The position numbers and the translations under genes were made by a program. This document shows, one piece after another, positions 35,694 through 44,227 of a stretch of DNA of 64,000 nucleotides. The DNA lies in the NCBI GenBank assembly GCA_017882705.1, contig JADGOZ010000059.1:1-64000 (forward strand). Reading direction: 5' to 3'. The notes beneath the pieces were generated by a model that did no database searches, had not been told where the DNA came from, and saw nothing but the letters and a program-made list of their open reading frames with translations. The DNA is from Candidatus Nanopelagicales bacterium. Lineage in GTDB: Bacteria; Actinomycetota; Actinomycetes; S36-B12; CAIYMF01. The stretch's first letter is position 1. Each line of letters begins with the position of its first letter.

Positions 35694-36521
35694 GTGCGGG
35701 AACCTGCCCGCGGGTGCCGGTGCGCCCTGACACGACGAGGTGGAACGGTGGGCGACGCAGCACGGGCCGCAGCGGTGGTCGCCGCGTGCGCCCTCGCGGC
35801 GATCACGATGGTGCCGGTCGCGGCGAGCGCCACGGGGACCGCACCGACGCCCGGGCCGACCGCGCCGTCACCGCGACCGACCCCGCCCCCGCCGCCGACG
35901 CCCCCGCCGGTCGACCACAACAAGACGCACCTGCCCGTCGGTCCCGCGGACACCGGTCCGCTCGTCGCCGCGGTCCAGCAGCGGCTCATCTGGCTCGGTG
36001 CGCCGATCCGGCCGACCTCGGTGATGGACGCAGCGACCACCGCCGCGGTGGCGCACTTCCGCGCGAAGTTCGGGCTCGGCACCGGGACGACGGTGACGAC
36101 GGCCGTGTTCGCCACGCTCTCGTCGGTCTCGCGCGCGCACGGTGCGCTCCCGGCCGCCTGCCGCACGTCGGGCACCGTGCTCTGCGTCGACAAGACGCAG
36201 AAGTCGCTCCGGCTCGTGCGGGCCGGCAAGGTCGTGCTCACCACCGACGCGCGGTTCGGCAGCGACGCGCTGCCCACCCGTGAGGGCACGTTCCACGTGC
36301 AGCGCAAGGACGCGACGCACGTGTCGAGCCTGTATCACACGTCCATGCCGTACGCGATGTTCTTCTCCGGCGGTCAGGCCGTGCACTACTCGCCGTACTT
36401 CCACCGCGACGGTTACAGCGGGCACTCCCACGGCTGCGTCAACATCCGCGACTACGCGACGGCGGCGTACCTCTTCGCGCACTCGCCGATCGGCACGAAG
36501 GTCGTCGTCTACCGCTCGTAG
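35694..36521 (+). CDS. Secreted L,D-transpeptidase (YkuD) with peptidoglycan-binding domain
   Basis: A cell-wall cross-linking enzyme. After an Arg-rich N-terminus and signal segment (AVVAACALAAITMVPVAASA) comes a Pro/Thr-rich linker. A PG_binding_1 domain (AVQQRLIWLGAPI through VAHFRAKFGL) and a YkuD domain follow, ending in the catalytic HSHGCVNIRD, with an upstream histidine in VHYSPYFHRDGYSG. GTG at 35694 (275 residues) is supported by the adjacent -10 box. GTG at 35748 (257 residues) has a GAGG ribosome-binding site and is a real alternative, leaving a cleaner signal peptide. It would form 3-3 cross-links outside the membrane. Confidence 0.9.
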   Translation: MREPARGCRCALTRRGGTVGDAARAAAVVAACALAAITMVPVAASATGTAPTPGPTAPSPRPTPPPPPTPPPVDHNKTHLPVGPADTGPLVAAVQQRLIWLGAPIRPTSVMDAATTAAVAHFRAKFGLGTGTTVTTAVFATLSSVSRAHGALPAACRTSGTVLCVDKTQKSLRLVRAGKVVLTTDARFGSDALPTREGTFHVQRKDATHVSSLYHTSMPYAMFFSGGQAVHYSPYFHRDGYSGHSHGCVNIRDYATAAYLFAHSPIGTKVVVYRS

Positions 36522-36613
36522 CGTCGCGGGTCCGCGGCCGTGTCCACGCGTGACCTGGGTCTCTCCGCGTGCTCACGGAGGTTCGCGATTCGTCGGTAAG
36601 GGCATGCTCCCGC

Positions 36614-36619
36614 TACCCT
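36614..36619 (+). promoter_or_regulatory. -10 box TACCCT and long leader of the DEAD-box helicase gene
   Basis: TACCCT has no clear -35 at ideal spacing. The resulting 5' leader of about 85-90 bases up to the GTG at 36713 is less GC-rich than its surroundings. Long leaders are common for RNA helicase genes under cold or RNA-structure control. A short frame through this segment (ATG 36604) uses rare CTA codons and is probably not translated. Confidence 0.4.
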
Positions 36620-36712
36620 GGCAAGGCTTCCTAGAAGCACATCCAGACCTGCGTCGCCTTGGTAGCTCTCATTGACGCGTCTGTTTCCGCGTCCATCGAT
36701 TGAGGCTCACCC

Positions 36713-37960
36713 GTGACTGCCGTGCTCCCTGACTCCACCGTGCCCGCGTTCGACGCGGCCGACGACGTCTTCGCCGACGACGTCCCCACCCCCACGTTCG
36801 CCGACCTCGGCCTTCCCGCGCCGGTCGTCGCCGCGCTGGCCCGAGCCGGCATCACGACGCCGTTCCCGATCCAGGTCGAGACGATCCCGGACGCCCTCGC
36901 AGGCCACGACCTGCTCGGTCGCGGCAGCACGGGCTCGGGCAAGACGCTCGCGTTCGGCCTGCCGATGATCGCGCGCATCGCCTCGCTGCCCCCGCAGCCC
37001 AAGCGCCCGCGCGGCCTCGTGCTCGTGCCGACCCGCGAGCTGGCCATGCAGGTCAACGACGCGCTCGAGCCGCTCGGCCGCTCGCTCGGACTGCACTTCA
37101 AGACCGTCGTCGGCGGTACGTCGATGGAGAAGCAGGTCTACGCCCTGCGCCGCGGTGTCGACGTCCTCGTCGCCACCCCGGGCCGGCTCGGCGACCTCAT
37201 CCGCCAGGGCGAGTGCTTCCTCGACGACATCGAGGTCGTCGTGCTCGACGAGGCCGACCAGATGGCCGACATGGGCTTCCTCCCCGAGGTCACCGCGCTG
37301 CTCGAGCTCTGCTCGCCGGCCGCCCAGACCCTGCTGTTCTCCGCGACGCTCGACGGCGACGTCGACACCCTCGTGCGCGAGCACATGCACGACCCGATCA
37401 AGCACGAGCTCGAGCCCGCGACCTCGCCGGTCGACACCATGGAGCACCACCTGCTCGTCGTGAACCGCGAGGACAAGGCCGTTGTCGCCACCGAGATCGC
37501 GCGGCGCGACGGTCGCACGATCATGTTCGTCCGCTCGCAGCTCGGCGCCGAGCGCGTGGCCGGCAACATCGCCGACCGCGGCGTCAACGCCCGTGCGCTG
37601 CACGGTGGCATGTCGCAGAACGCCCGCACACGCACGATGGCGGAGTTCAAGGAGGGAAAGATCGACGTCCTCGTGGCCACCGACGTCGCCGCACGCGGCA
37701 TCCACGTCGACGACATCTCGCTCGTCGTCCACGTCGACCCGCCCGAGGACCCCAAGGCCTACCTGCACCGCGCCGGCCGCACCGCCCGCGCCGGGGCCAC
37801 GGGTCGCGTCGTCACCCTCGTCCTGCGCAACCAGCGCAAGAGCATGCAGCGCCTGCACGAGAAGGCCGGCGTCACCGCCAGCGAGCACGAGGTCGCTCCC
37901 GGCTCCGACGTCCTTGCCGACCTCACCGGCAGCAGGACCGCCCGCGAGGCCCGCGCCTGA
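36713..37960 (+). CDS. DEAD-box ATP-dependent RNA helicase
   Basis: A 415-residue minimal two-domain RNA helicase (RhlE/CsdA-like core, no long C-terminal extension). In order: Q motif (FADLGLPAPVV and PFPIQ), motif I GSTGSGKT (71-78), PTRELAMQV, TPGRLGDL, DEAD in VLDEADQMADMGF, SAT in FSATLDGD, and motifs V and VI in ATDVAARGIHVDD and HRAGRTARAG. It unwinds RNA duplexes in ribosome assembly or mRNA turnover. GTG at 36713 gives the conserved start; the ribosome-binding site is weak. A 28-bp hairpin follows 14 bases past the stop. Confidence 0.94.
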   Translation: MTAVLPDSTVPAFDAADDVFADDVPTPTFADLGLPAPVVAALARAGITTPFPIQVETIPDALAGHDLLGRGSTGSGKTLAFGLPMIARIASLPPQPKRPRGLVLVPTRELAMQVNDALEPLGRSLGLHFKTVVGGTSMEKQVYALRRGVDVLVATPGRLGDLIRQGECFLDDIEVVVLDEADQMADMGFLPEVTALLELCSPAAQTLLFSATLDGDVDTLVREHMHDPIKHELEPATSPVDTMEHHLLVVNREDKAVVATEIARRDGRTIMFVRSQLGAERVAGNIADRGVNARALHGGMSQNARTRTMAEFKEGKIDVLVATDVAARGIHVDDISLVVHVDPPEDPKAYLHRAGRTARAGATGRVVTLVLRNQRKSMQRLHEKAGVTASEHEVAPGSDVLADLTGSRTAREARA

Positions 37961-37974
37961 CCGCTCCACACTCC

Positions 37975-38033
37975 ACGTAACTGGCGAAAGCGTCGTTTCC
38001 CGAGCCGGGAAGCGACGCTTTCGCCAGTTACGT
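37975..38033. terminator. Very long bidirectional terminator hairpin
   Basis: Twenty-one perfect base pairs run from 37975-37995 to 38013-38033. One T/G wobble and six more pairs (TTCCCG/CGGGAA) follow, around an AGC loop, giving 28 bp in all. It sits between the convergent helicase and MFS genes, whose stop codons lie 14 and 8 bases outside it. Confidence 0.9.
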
Positions 38034-38041
38034 CGCAGGTG

Positions 38042-39244
38042 TCAGGTGGTGACGGTGTCGCCGACGATGTGACCGCCGGTGTCGGGGGCGTCGTGCGGGG
38101 CGATGCGGAACCAGGACGCGAACAGTGGCACGACCATGAGCACGGGGATCAGCGCGGCGAAGGCCCAGCGCAGCGACGCGCCCTGGGCGATGCCACCGAT
38201 GAGCGGGGCTCCGACCACGAACCCGATGTAGTTGAAGATGTTGACGCGGGCGACGGCGACCCCGCTGGACGTCCTGTCGTGGGACGCGGCCGCCGTGAAG
38301 GCCAGCGGGATGGCGGGGCTGATGGCCAGGCCGAGGAGGGCGAACCCCGCGATCGCCACGGCCGGGCTCGGAGCCAGCGTCACGAGGGTCGCCGCCGCGA
38401 CCGCGGTGAACCCGCCGACCCGGACGAGGCGCACGGCGCCGACGCGACCGACGGTGCGGTCGACGATGAGCCGGCCCGCCACGGTCATGAGCGAGTAGGC
38501 CGCCAGTGCCAGCGCCGCCACCGACTCGGTGCCGCCGAGGCCCTTGTGCAGGTAGTCGGCGCTGAAGGTCGAGGCGCCGGAGTCGGCGATGTAGACGCAC
38601 ATGAGGGCGATGCCGACCAGCATCACCGGACGCCAGTTGATGCGGGGGGCCGTCCCCTCCGCGGCCGCCGCCTGCAGAGGCGTCGGCACCGGATGCCCGA
38701 CGAGAAGGAAGCGGCCTGCCACCAGCTGGAGCGGTATGAGCACGACCGCGATGAGGGAGAAGAACACGCCCAGCGACATCGTCGTGCCCGCGGCGGCGCT
38801 CGCCAGCAGTGCTCCGGTGAAGCCCGCCAGGCTCCACGCGGCGTAGAACGAGGCGACGACCGCTCGTCCCATGTCGTCCTGCACCCGCACGCCCTGGACG
38901 TTCATCATCGCGTCGACCGAGCCGAGCCCGAACCCGAGGACGACGAGCGCCGCGAGCAGCACGCCGAGGTTGGAGGCCCACCCGGCGGCCGCCAGCGCGA
39001 TCGGCACCACCGGACCCAGCACCCGCAGGACCGGTCGGCTGCCGTGCTTCTCCGCGAGCGACCCGGCCACCACGCTGCCGACGCCCGCGATGATCGGCAC
39101 GAGGCCCACGATCAGCCCGAGCGACCCGTCGGACAGCTCGAACTTGGCCTGCACCGCCGGCACGCGCGACACCAGCGCGGCGAAGCACACGCCCTGTCCG
39201 ACGTACGACACCGTGACCGCAAGACGTGCCCGACGGAGATCCAC
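38042..39244 (-). CDS. MFS transporter
   Basis: A 400-residue integral membrane protein with about twelve predicted segments, of the YbjJ/fucose-permease-like MFS group. The loop between segments 2 and 3 reads GSLAEKHGSRPVLRV, matching the MFS GxLaDrxGrkpvl motif, and a second copy occurs after segment 8 (DRTVGRVGAVRLVRV). VSRVPAVQAKFELSDGSLG near the start is typical of this group. The substrate is unknown. GTG at 39244 lies six bases after a -10-like GAGATT, so the mRNA may be leaderless. The gene ends inside the bidirectional hairpin region. Confidence 0.86.
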   Translation of the reverse strand: MDLRRARLAVTVSYVGQGVCFAALVSRVPAVQAKFELSDGSLGLIVGLVPIIAGVGSVVAGSLAEKHGSRPVLRVLGPVVPIALAAAGWASNLGVLLAALVVLGFGLGSVDAMMNVQGVRVQDDMGRAVVASFYAAWSLAGFTGALLASAAAGTTMSLGVFFSLIAVVLIPLQLVAGRFLLVGHPVPTPLQAAAAEGTAPRINWRPVMLVGIALMCVYIADSGASTFSADYLHKGLGGTESVAALALAAYSLMTVAGRLIVDRTVGRVGAVRLVRVGGFTAVAAATLVTLAPSPAVAIAGFALLGLAISPAIPLAFTAAASHDRTSSGVAVARVNIFNYIGFVVGAPLIGGIAQGASLRWAFAALIPVLMVVPLFASWFRIAPHDAPDTGGHIVGDTVTT

Positions 39245-39287
39245 GCGCGGAATCTCTCACACCCGCCCGTCCGAAGCGGGGGCAACG

Positions 39288-39395
39288 GCCAGGACCGTCA
39301 GGTGGCGGGCGGCTTCGTCGGACCGAGCGGAGCCGAGCGCTTCGGCGACCGAGGGAGGACGTGGCCGACCGCCACCGCGAGCCAGGACCGTCAGG
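39288..39395. repeat. Short direct repeat at the 3' end of the epimerase gene
   Basis: GCCAGGACCGTCAGG occurs at 39288-39302 and again at 39381-39395, the second copy covering the stop codon of the downstream epimerase gene. The following bases are also similar. It looks like a small duplication of the gene end. Confidence 0.5.
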
Positions 39396-40335
39396 CTGCG
39401 TGCCGGGCGGCTACGGCGTAGGCCGACAGGATCGCGCGCAGGACGTCGTCGGTCGGCGTCGGGACGAGGCCGAGCTCGTGCTGCGCGGCCGAGGAGTCCA
39501 TCACGAACGGCTGGTCGAGCTGGTACGCCACCTCGGGAAGCTCGCGCATCATCGGGTTCACGAGCCCGAGCGCCTTGACCAGCACGCCGGGGATCGTCCC
39601 CACCTTCGGCATCGGTACGCCGGCCATCGCAGCCAGGCGCGCGATGGCCTCCCGCTGCGTGCACTCCAGGGCGCTCGGCACGTGCCAGGCACGTCCCCAG
39701 GCCCGCTCGTCGGCGCCGAGCGCGACGAGGGTCATGGCCATGTCCTCGGTGTAGGTCCAGGTGTGCAGCGTGTCGGGGCTGCCGAGGACCTGGATGCTCT
39801 TGCCCGCGAGCAGCTTCGGGACCGTGCGGTCGCCGAGGTGCGACTCGGAGCCGGGGCCGACGTAGTCGGCGCCACGTGCCTCGGTCGCGCGGATGCGACC
39901 CGCGTGGTGCGCCGCGAGCGCGTCCTCCCACATCCGGATCCGGACCTTCGCCTTCGTACCGGCGCCGTTCAGCGGCGTCTGCTCCGTCATCGGCGCGTCG
40001 ACGTGCCCGTAGCCGTAGAGGTTCGAGGTGGTCACGAGGACCGCGCCTGAGGACTCGGCCGCGGCCAGCAGGGCGTTCGCGACGGGCGGCCAGTCGGTGG
40101 CCCAGCGGTGGTACTGCGGGTTCACGCAGTTGTAGATCACGTCGGCACCCGCGGCGAGCTCGGCGAGGCGCGCCGCGTCGGCGGCGTCGGCGGCGGCCTT
40201 CTCGACGCCGGGGAGGTCCGGACCCGACCCGGACCGGGTGACGACGCGGACCTGGTCGCCCGACGCGGCGACACGGCGCACGACCGCCGACCCGATCGGT
40301 CCGGCTCCGACCACGAGGTGGGTGCGCTGGCTCAT
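39391..40335 (-). CDS. NAD-dependent epimerase/dehydratase family protein
   Basis: A 314-residue atypical or extended SDR. The dinucleotide loop HLVVGAGPIGSAVVRR is at the N-terminus, and VIYNCVNPQYHRW and TSNLYGYG occupy the catalytic region. The later HTWTYTEDMAM resembles NmrA/isoflavone-reductase-like or nucleotide-sugar SDRs. ATG at 40335 is chosen because GGAG sits six bases upstream; ATG at 40347 has none. Its promoter is bracketed by two operator palindromes and a TetR gene is divergent, so it is almost certainly inducible and may act on the TetR ligand, perhaps a toxic carbonyl or aromatic compound. Confidence 0.84.
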   Translation of the reverse strand: MSQRTHLVVGAGPIGSAVVRRVAASGDQVRVVTRSGSGPDLPGVEKAAADAADAARLAELAAGADVIYNCVNPQYHRWATDWPPVANALLAAAESSGAVLVTTSNLYGYGHVDAPMTEQTPLNGAGTKAKVRIRMWEDALAAHHAGRIRATEARGADYVGPGSESHLGDRTVPKLLAGKSIQVLGSPDTLHTWTYTEDMAMTLVALGADERAWGRAWHVPSALECTQREAIARLAAMAGVPMPKVGTIPGVLVKALGLVNPMMRELPEVAYQLDQPFVMDSSAAQHELGLVPTPTDDVLRAILSAYAVAARHAA

Positions 40336-40369
40336 GTCGATCTCCATCCGTTCGTCCCGGCGTTTCCGA

Positions 40370-40426
40370 GAGCACTGCTCACACTATGGATCGGTGCACT
40401 GAGATTTGTCAAGAGCAGTGCTCACA
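40370..40426 (-). promoter_or_regulatory. Epimerase promoter flanked by two TetR-type operators
   Basis: The near-palindrome GAGCACTGCTC occurs at 40370-40380 and as GAGCAGTGCTC at 40413-40423, both followed by ACA; centres are 43 bp apart. Between them, on the minus strand, lie -35 TTGACA (40412..40407) and -10 CATAGT (40388..40383). One operator abuts the -35 and the other covers the transcription start, so looping or dual occlusion by the divergent TetR is likely. Confidence 0.8.
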
Positions 40427-40464
40427 AACATGGACACCGCTCTTGTTTCTGGCATGATGGCTCC

Positions 40465-41172
40465 GTGACCGACGCCTCGCCCCCGACCGCGCCCCGCACC
40501 GCACGCGAGCGGGCCCGCGCGGAGCTGACCCGCGAGATCGTCGACACCGCGCGCACCCACCTCGCGGCCGACGGCGCGGCCGGGCTGTCGCTGCGCGCCG
40601 TCGCGCGCGACCTCGGCATGGTGAGCAGCGCCGTCTACCGCTACTTCCCCAGCCGTGACGACCTGCTCACCCGGCTGATCATCGACGCCTACGACGCGCT
40701 CGGCGACGCCGCCGAGACGGCCGAGGCCGAGGTGAGGCGGACGGACCTGCGCGGCCGCTGGATGGCCATCGCCCACGGCGCACGCGACTGGGCGCTCGCG
40801 CACCCCCAGGAGTGGTCGCTGATCTACGGCTCGCCGGTGCCCGGCTACGTCGCCCCCGCCGACACGATCGGTCCGGCCAGCCGCACGACCACCCTGCTCA
40901 TCACGATCCTCGCCGACCTGCAGGCCCAGGGCGGCGTGTCCGATCCGCAGAAGGTCGGCCGCCTCGTCCGCGCGGCGATGACCCCGATCCGGGCCGCCGT
41001 GCCCGAGCAGGTCCCGGACGACCTGATCGTCCGGGGACTGATGGCCTGGACCGAGCTGATCGGGACGATCTCGCTCGAGATCAACGGCCAGTTCCACAAC
41101 GTCATCGACGACATGAGCGAGTACTTCGACCACGTCATGAACCGGATCGCCGGCGTCCTCGAGCTCGGCTGA
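40465..41172 (+). CDS. TetR/AcrR family transcriptional regulator
   Basis: A 235-residue repressor. The N-terminal helix-turn-helix (AAGLSLRAVARDLGMVSSAV and YRYFPSRDDLLTRLI) is followed by a TetR_C-type ligand domain with WALAHPQEWSLIYGSPVPGY, typical of the large actinobacterial WHG-domain group. GTG at 40465 lies six bases after -10-like CATGAT with TGGACA 16 bp further upstream, so the transcript is probably leaderless. It is divergent from the epimerase gene and likely represses it, and perhaps itself, through the two GAGCA-TGCTC operators. Confidence 0.88.
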   Translation: MTDASPPTAPRTARERARAELTREIVDTARTHLAADGAAGLSLRAVARDLGMVSSAVYRYFPSRDDLLTRLIIDAYDALGDAAETAEAEVRRTDLRGRWMAIAHGARDWALAHPQEWSLIYGSPVPGYVAPADTIGPASRTTTLLITILADLQAQGGVSDPQKVGRLVRAAMTPIRAAVPEQVPDDLIVRGLMAWTELIGTISLEINGQFHNVIDDMSEYFDHVMNRIAGVLELG

Positions 41173-41240
41173 CAGGGCTGCGCGCCTCTCCGCATCGCGA
41201 CGAGGAGGCGCCCTGCCGCCGCATGCGTGATGATCGACCG

Positions 41241-42425
41241 GTGCCCCGCATCCTCACGATCCTCGGCTCGGGCGAGACCAGCCCGACGATGGTCACCCCC
41301 CACCAGCGCACGTTCGCCCGGCTGGGGAGCGACGTTCGTGCCGTGCTCCTGGACTCGCCGTACGGCTTCCAGGAGAACGCCGACGAGCTGACCGAGAAGG
41401 CCCAGCAGTTCTTCCGCGAGAGCGTCGGGCGCGAGGTCGAGGCGGTCACGTTCCGCAGCACTCCTCCCGCGGACTCCGTCGCGCACGCGTTCGAGATGGC
41501 GCGGCTCCGCGCCGCCGACTGGGTCTTCGCCGGCCCGGGATCACCGTCGTACGCCCTGCGCACCTGGGCCGGGAGCGCCGTGCCGGAGGCTCTGCACGCC
41601 CGCCTGGCCGACGGCGGCGCGGTGACGTTCGCCTCCGCCGCGGCACTCACGCTCGGGCTCGTGACCATCCCGGTCTACGAGGTCTACAAGGTCGGCGAGG
41701 ACCCGCACTGGCTCGAGGGCCTCGATGTCGTCGGCCGCGCGACCGGCCTGCGTGCGGCGGTCGTCCCGCACTGGAACAACGCCGAGGGCGGCACGCACGA
41801 CACGCGCTTCTGCTGGCAGGGCGAGCGTCGGCTCAAGGTCCTCGAGTCGCTCCTCCCCGACGACGCGTTCGTCCTCGGCGTCGACGAGCACACGGGTCTC
41901 GTCATCGACCTCGACAGCGGGGCGTGCGAGGTCGTGGGGCGCGGCACGGTGGTCGTGCGGGTGCAGGGCGACGAGTGGGTCGTGCCCACCGGCGAGACCA
42001 TCTCGCTCGAGCAGATCGCCGAGCACGGCCGAGGCTCCGGTGCGGCGACGCCGGAGCCGGTGCTGGTGCTGGTGCCCGATCCGGCGCTGATCCTCCCGGA
42101 CGCGGCCATCGACGACGCGCTGGCGACGGGCGACGTCACGACGCCGCTGGCCCTGATCCTCGACGCGCTGCAGGATGACGACATGCCGGCCGAGGGTCGC
42201 CAGTGGGTGAGGTCGAGGATCGCGCGGGTGATGACGTCGATCGAGGAGCCGGTCGACGTCACCGACACGGTCCGGCCGCTCGTGGACGTGCTGCTCGAGC
42301 TGCGGGCGCAGGCGCGGGCCGAGAAGCGCTGGGCCGAGAGCGACACGATCCGGGACGGGCTCGCCGCCGCCGGAATCGAGGTCAGGGACACACCCGATGG
42401 GGTCGAGTGGGAGGTACGCCGATGA
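41241..42425 (+). CDS. Peptidase S51-like domain fused to a CysRS-type C-terminal domain
   Basis: A 394-residue protein with two parts. Residues about 3-235 resemble the type 1 glutamine amidotransferase-like/peptidase S51 fold: ILTILGSGETSPTM, VFAGPGSPSYALRTW, and TFASAAALTLG where the nucleophile serine should sit, without the usual GxSAG glycine. Residues about 305-394 match the extreme C-terminus of cysteinyl-tRNA synthetase: LLELRAQARAEKRWAESDTI, RDGLAAAGIEVRDTPDG, VEW. The role is unknown. GTG at 41241 follows GATGAT by six bases; ATG at 41223, after a distant GAGGAGG, would add six residues. It overlaps the next S51-like gene (ATGA). Confidence 0.75.
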   Translation: MPRILTILGSGETSPTMVTPHQRTFARLGSDVRAVLLDSPYGFQENADELTEKAQQFFRESVGREVEAVTFRSTPPADSVAHAFEMARLRAADWVFAGPGSPSYALRTWAGSAVPEALHARLADGGAVTFASAAALTLGLVTIPVYEVYKVGEDPHWLEGLDVVGRATGLRAAVVPHWNNAEGGTHDTRFCWQGERRLKVLESLLPDDAFVLGVDEHTGLVIDLDSGACEVVGRGTVVVRVQGDEWVVPTGETISLEQIAEHGRGSGAATPEPVLVLVPDPALILPDAAIDDALATGDVTTPLALILDALQDDDMPAEGRQWVRSRIARVMTSIEEPVDVTDTVRPLVDVLLELRAQARAEKRWAESDTIRDGLAAAGIEVRDTPDGVEWEVRR

Positions 42426-43129
42426 GCACCGCACCTGTCGCACTCGTGGGGTCCGGCGAGTACCTCCCGGTCATGACCGAGATCGAGCGGGCGCTGATCG
42501 CCGGGCGGCCGGCGCGCTACGTGCAGCTCGCCACCGCGGCCGCGCCCGAGGGCGACGACTCGCTGGCACGCTGGCACCGGCTCGGCCGGGAGCAGGCCGA
42601 GCGGCTCGGCGCGGAGCAGGTCGTCGTCGACGTCCGCACCCGCGCGGACGCGGAGTCCCAGAACTGGGCGGACGCCATCAAGGACGCCGGGCTCATCTAC
42701 CTGTCCGGAGGCAACCCGGCGTTCCTCGCGGAGACGCTGCGCGGCACGGCGGTGTGGCACGCGATCGTCTCCGCGCACGAGCAGGGCGCCGCGCTCGCCG
42801 GCTGCAGCGCCGGCGCGATGGCGCTGTCGGACTGGGCGCCGCGCATGCGCGACCTCGTGCACCCGAACCAGCCCACCGGGCTGCGCCTCGTGCAGCAGGT
42901 GCGCGTCATCCCGCACTTCGACAAGATGCTCGGCTGGATGCCGGACATGCTGCGCAACGCGCTGCTGCACAAGCCCGAGGGCACGACGCTCATCGGCATC
43001 GACGAGGACACCGCGCTCGTGAGCCTTGGCCACGGCGAGTGGGAGGTGCAGGGCCGTCAGTCGGTGTGGGTGCTCGGCCCGGGCTCCCGCGTCGAGCACC
43101 CGTCCGGCGCCCGCCTCACGCTCCCCTGA
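42422..43129 (+). CDS. Type 1 glutamine amidotransferase-like (peptidase S51 family) protein
   Basis: A 235-residue S51-type hydrolase-like protein. The catalytic serine is in AGCSAGAMALS. Other family landmarks are VALVGSGEYLP, LIYLSGGNPAFL, and the histidine in VRVIPHFDKM. Relatives include dipeptidase E (aspartyl dipeptidase) and cyanophycinase. ATG at 42422 overlaps the stop codon of the upstream fusion protein. Tandem placement of an intact and a degenerate S51-like protein suggests a heteromeric enzyme or duplication with divergence. No signal peptide is present. Confidence 0.82.
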   Translation: MSTAPVALVGSGEYLPVMTEIERALIAGRPARYVQLATAAAPEGDDSLARWHRLGREQAERLGAEQVVVDVRTRADAESQNWADAIKDAGLIYLSGGNPAFLAETLRGTAVWHAIVSAHEQGAALAGCSAGAMALSDWAPRMRDLVHPNQPTGLRLVQQVRVIPHFDKMLGWMPDMLRNALLHKPEGTTLIGIDEDTALVSLGHGEWEVQGRQSVWVLGPGSRVEHPSGARLTLP

Positions 43130-43183
43130 CGCACGTCACGACATCAGCGCGCCCCCAGGAGCTCGCCCGTGTCATGACATCGG

Positions 43184-44110
43184 CTACTCGGAGCGGCCCT
43201 TGTCGTCGTCCATCTCGCGCAGGAACGCCTCGAGCTGCGCGGCGATCTCGTCACCGCTGGGGATGGGCTCGTCGGCCATCGCGGACGCGTCGGCCATCTG
43301 CAGCGCCGACTCCGCTCCGCGTACGACGGCGTCGTACTGCTCCTCGAGCGCACGTACGGCCTCGACGTTCTCGGGGCTCGTCGACACTTGCTGGTCGATC
43401 TCGCGGTCGCTGTCGTCCGCGGCCACCGCCAGCGCGAGCAGGTCGACGTCGAGGTCGCCCGCGATGGCGGTCTCCTCGAGCAGCCGCAGCGAGGCGCGCG
43501 GGAACTCGACCTGGGTGAGGTAGTGCGGGACGTGCACGGCGAATCCCATCGCCTCGTGCCCCGCCGCGCCGAGGGCGAGCTCGAGGCCGCCGGCGAGATG
43601 GCCCGGCACCTCGATGGCGCCGACGAATGTCGGACGTCCCGACACCAGGCTCGGGTCGGTGGCGTGGGCGGTCACGCCCACGGGACGCGTGTGCGGTGCC
43701 GGCCACGGGATCGCGTTGAGCCCGATGGAGCGGCGTACGCCGAAGCGCTCGACGAGCTGCACGACGGCAGCGCCGAACGCCTGCCACGCGAAGTCGGGCT
43801 CGGGGCCGTGGAGCACGAGGAAGCCCTTGCCGCGCTTGTCCGTCACCTCGGTGAGCAGCAGCTCGGGGAACTCGATCGAGGCGTAGTGGTCGGTGTCGAA
43901 GACCATGCGCGGGCGGCGCGCGCGGTAGTCGTAGATCGCGTCCAGGTCGAACGTGGCGATCGTGCGGCTCTCGTGGGTGGCGAGCAGGTGACCCACGGCC
44001 AGCTGGCGGGCAGCACCGGCGTCGAGGAACCCGGACAGTGCGTGCACGAGGACCGGCGCGTCGAGGACGACGTCGTCGGTCACGATCTCGTACAGGCTCT
44101 CGGGCTGCAT
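43184..44110 (-). CDS. PAC2 family protein (proteasome-assembly-chaperone-like)
   Basis: A 308-residue protein of the PAC2 family, conserved in actinobacteria. Landmarks are APVLVHALSGFLDAGAARQL, FDLDAIYDYRARRPRMVFD, LVLHGPEPDFAW, and VHVPHYLTQVEFPRASLRLL. A mostly acidic C-terminal tail follows. Eukaryotic PAC2 helps assemble the proteasome; the bacterial role is unknown, though a link to Pup-proteasome or purine-nucleoside-phosphorylase-like folds has been proposed. ATG at 44110 is preferred because a GAGAAT box lies seven bases upstream; ATG at 44119 would lie within that signal. It is convergent with the S51-like pair. Confidence 0.85.
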   Translation of the reverse strand: MQPESLYEIVTDDVVLDAPVLVHALSGFLDAGAARQLAVGHLLATHESRTIATFDLDAIYDYRARRPRMVFDTDHYASIEFPELLLTEVTDKRGKGFLVLHGPEPDFAWQAFGAAVVQLVERFGVRRSIGLNAIPWPAPHTRPVGVTAHATDPSLVSGRPTFVGAIEVPGHLAGGLELALGAAGHEAMGFAVHVPHYLTQVEFPRASLRLLEETAIAGDLDVDLLALAVAADDSDREIDQQVSTSPENVEAVRALEEQYDAVVRGAESALQMADASAMADEPIPSGDEIAAQLEAFLREMDDDKGRSE

Positions 44111-44227
44111 GGCCACCATTCTCTCGCAGGAGGAACCTCGTCGGCGCTCCGAACGTCAGGCTCGTGGGCGTCCACCTGATAACGCCTCCGGCAGGTGCCG
44201 TGATTCCCGATCCGCAAGGATGCCCCC

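Noticed and set aside
36604-36675. A 23-codon upstream ORF in the helicase leader
   Set aside because: The likely -10 box TACCCT lies inside it, it uses rare CTA codons twice, and it has no ribosome-binding site.
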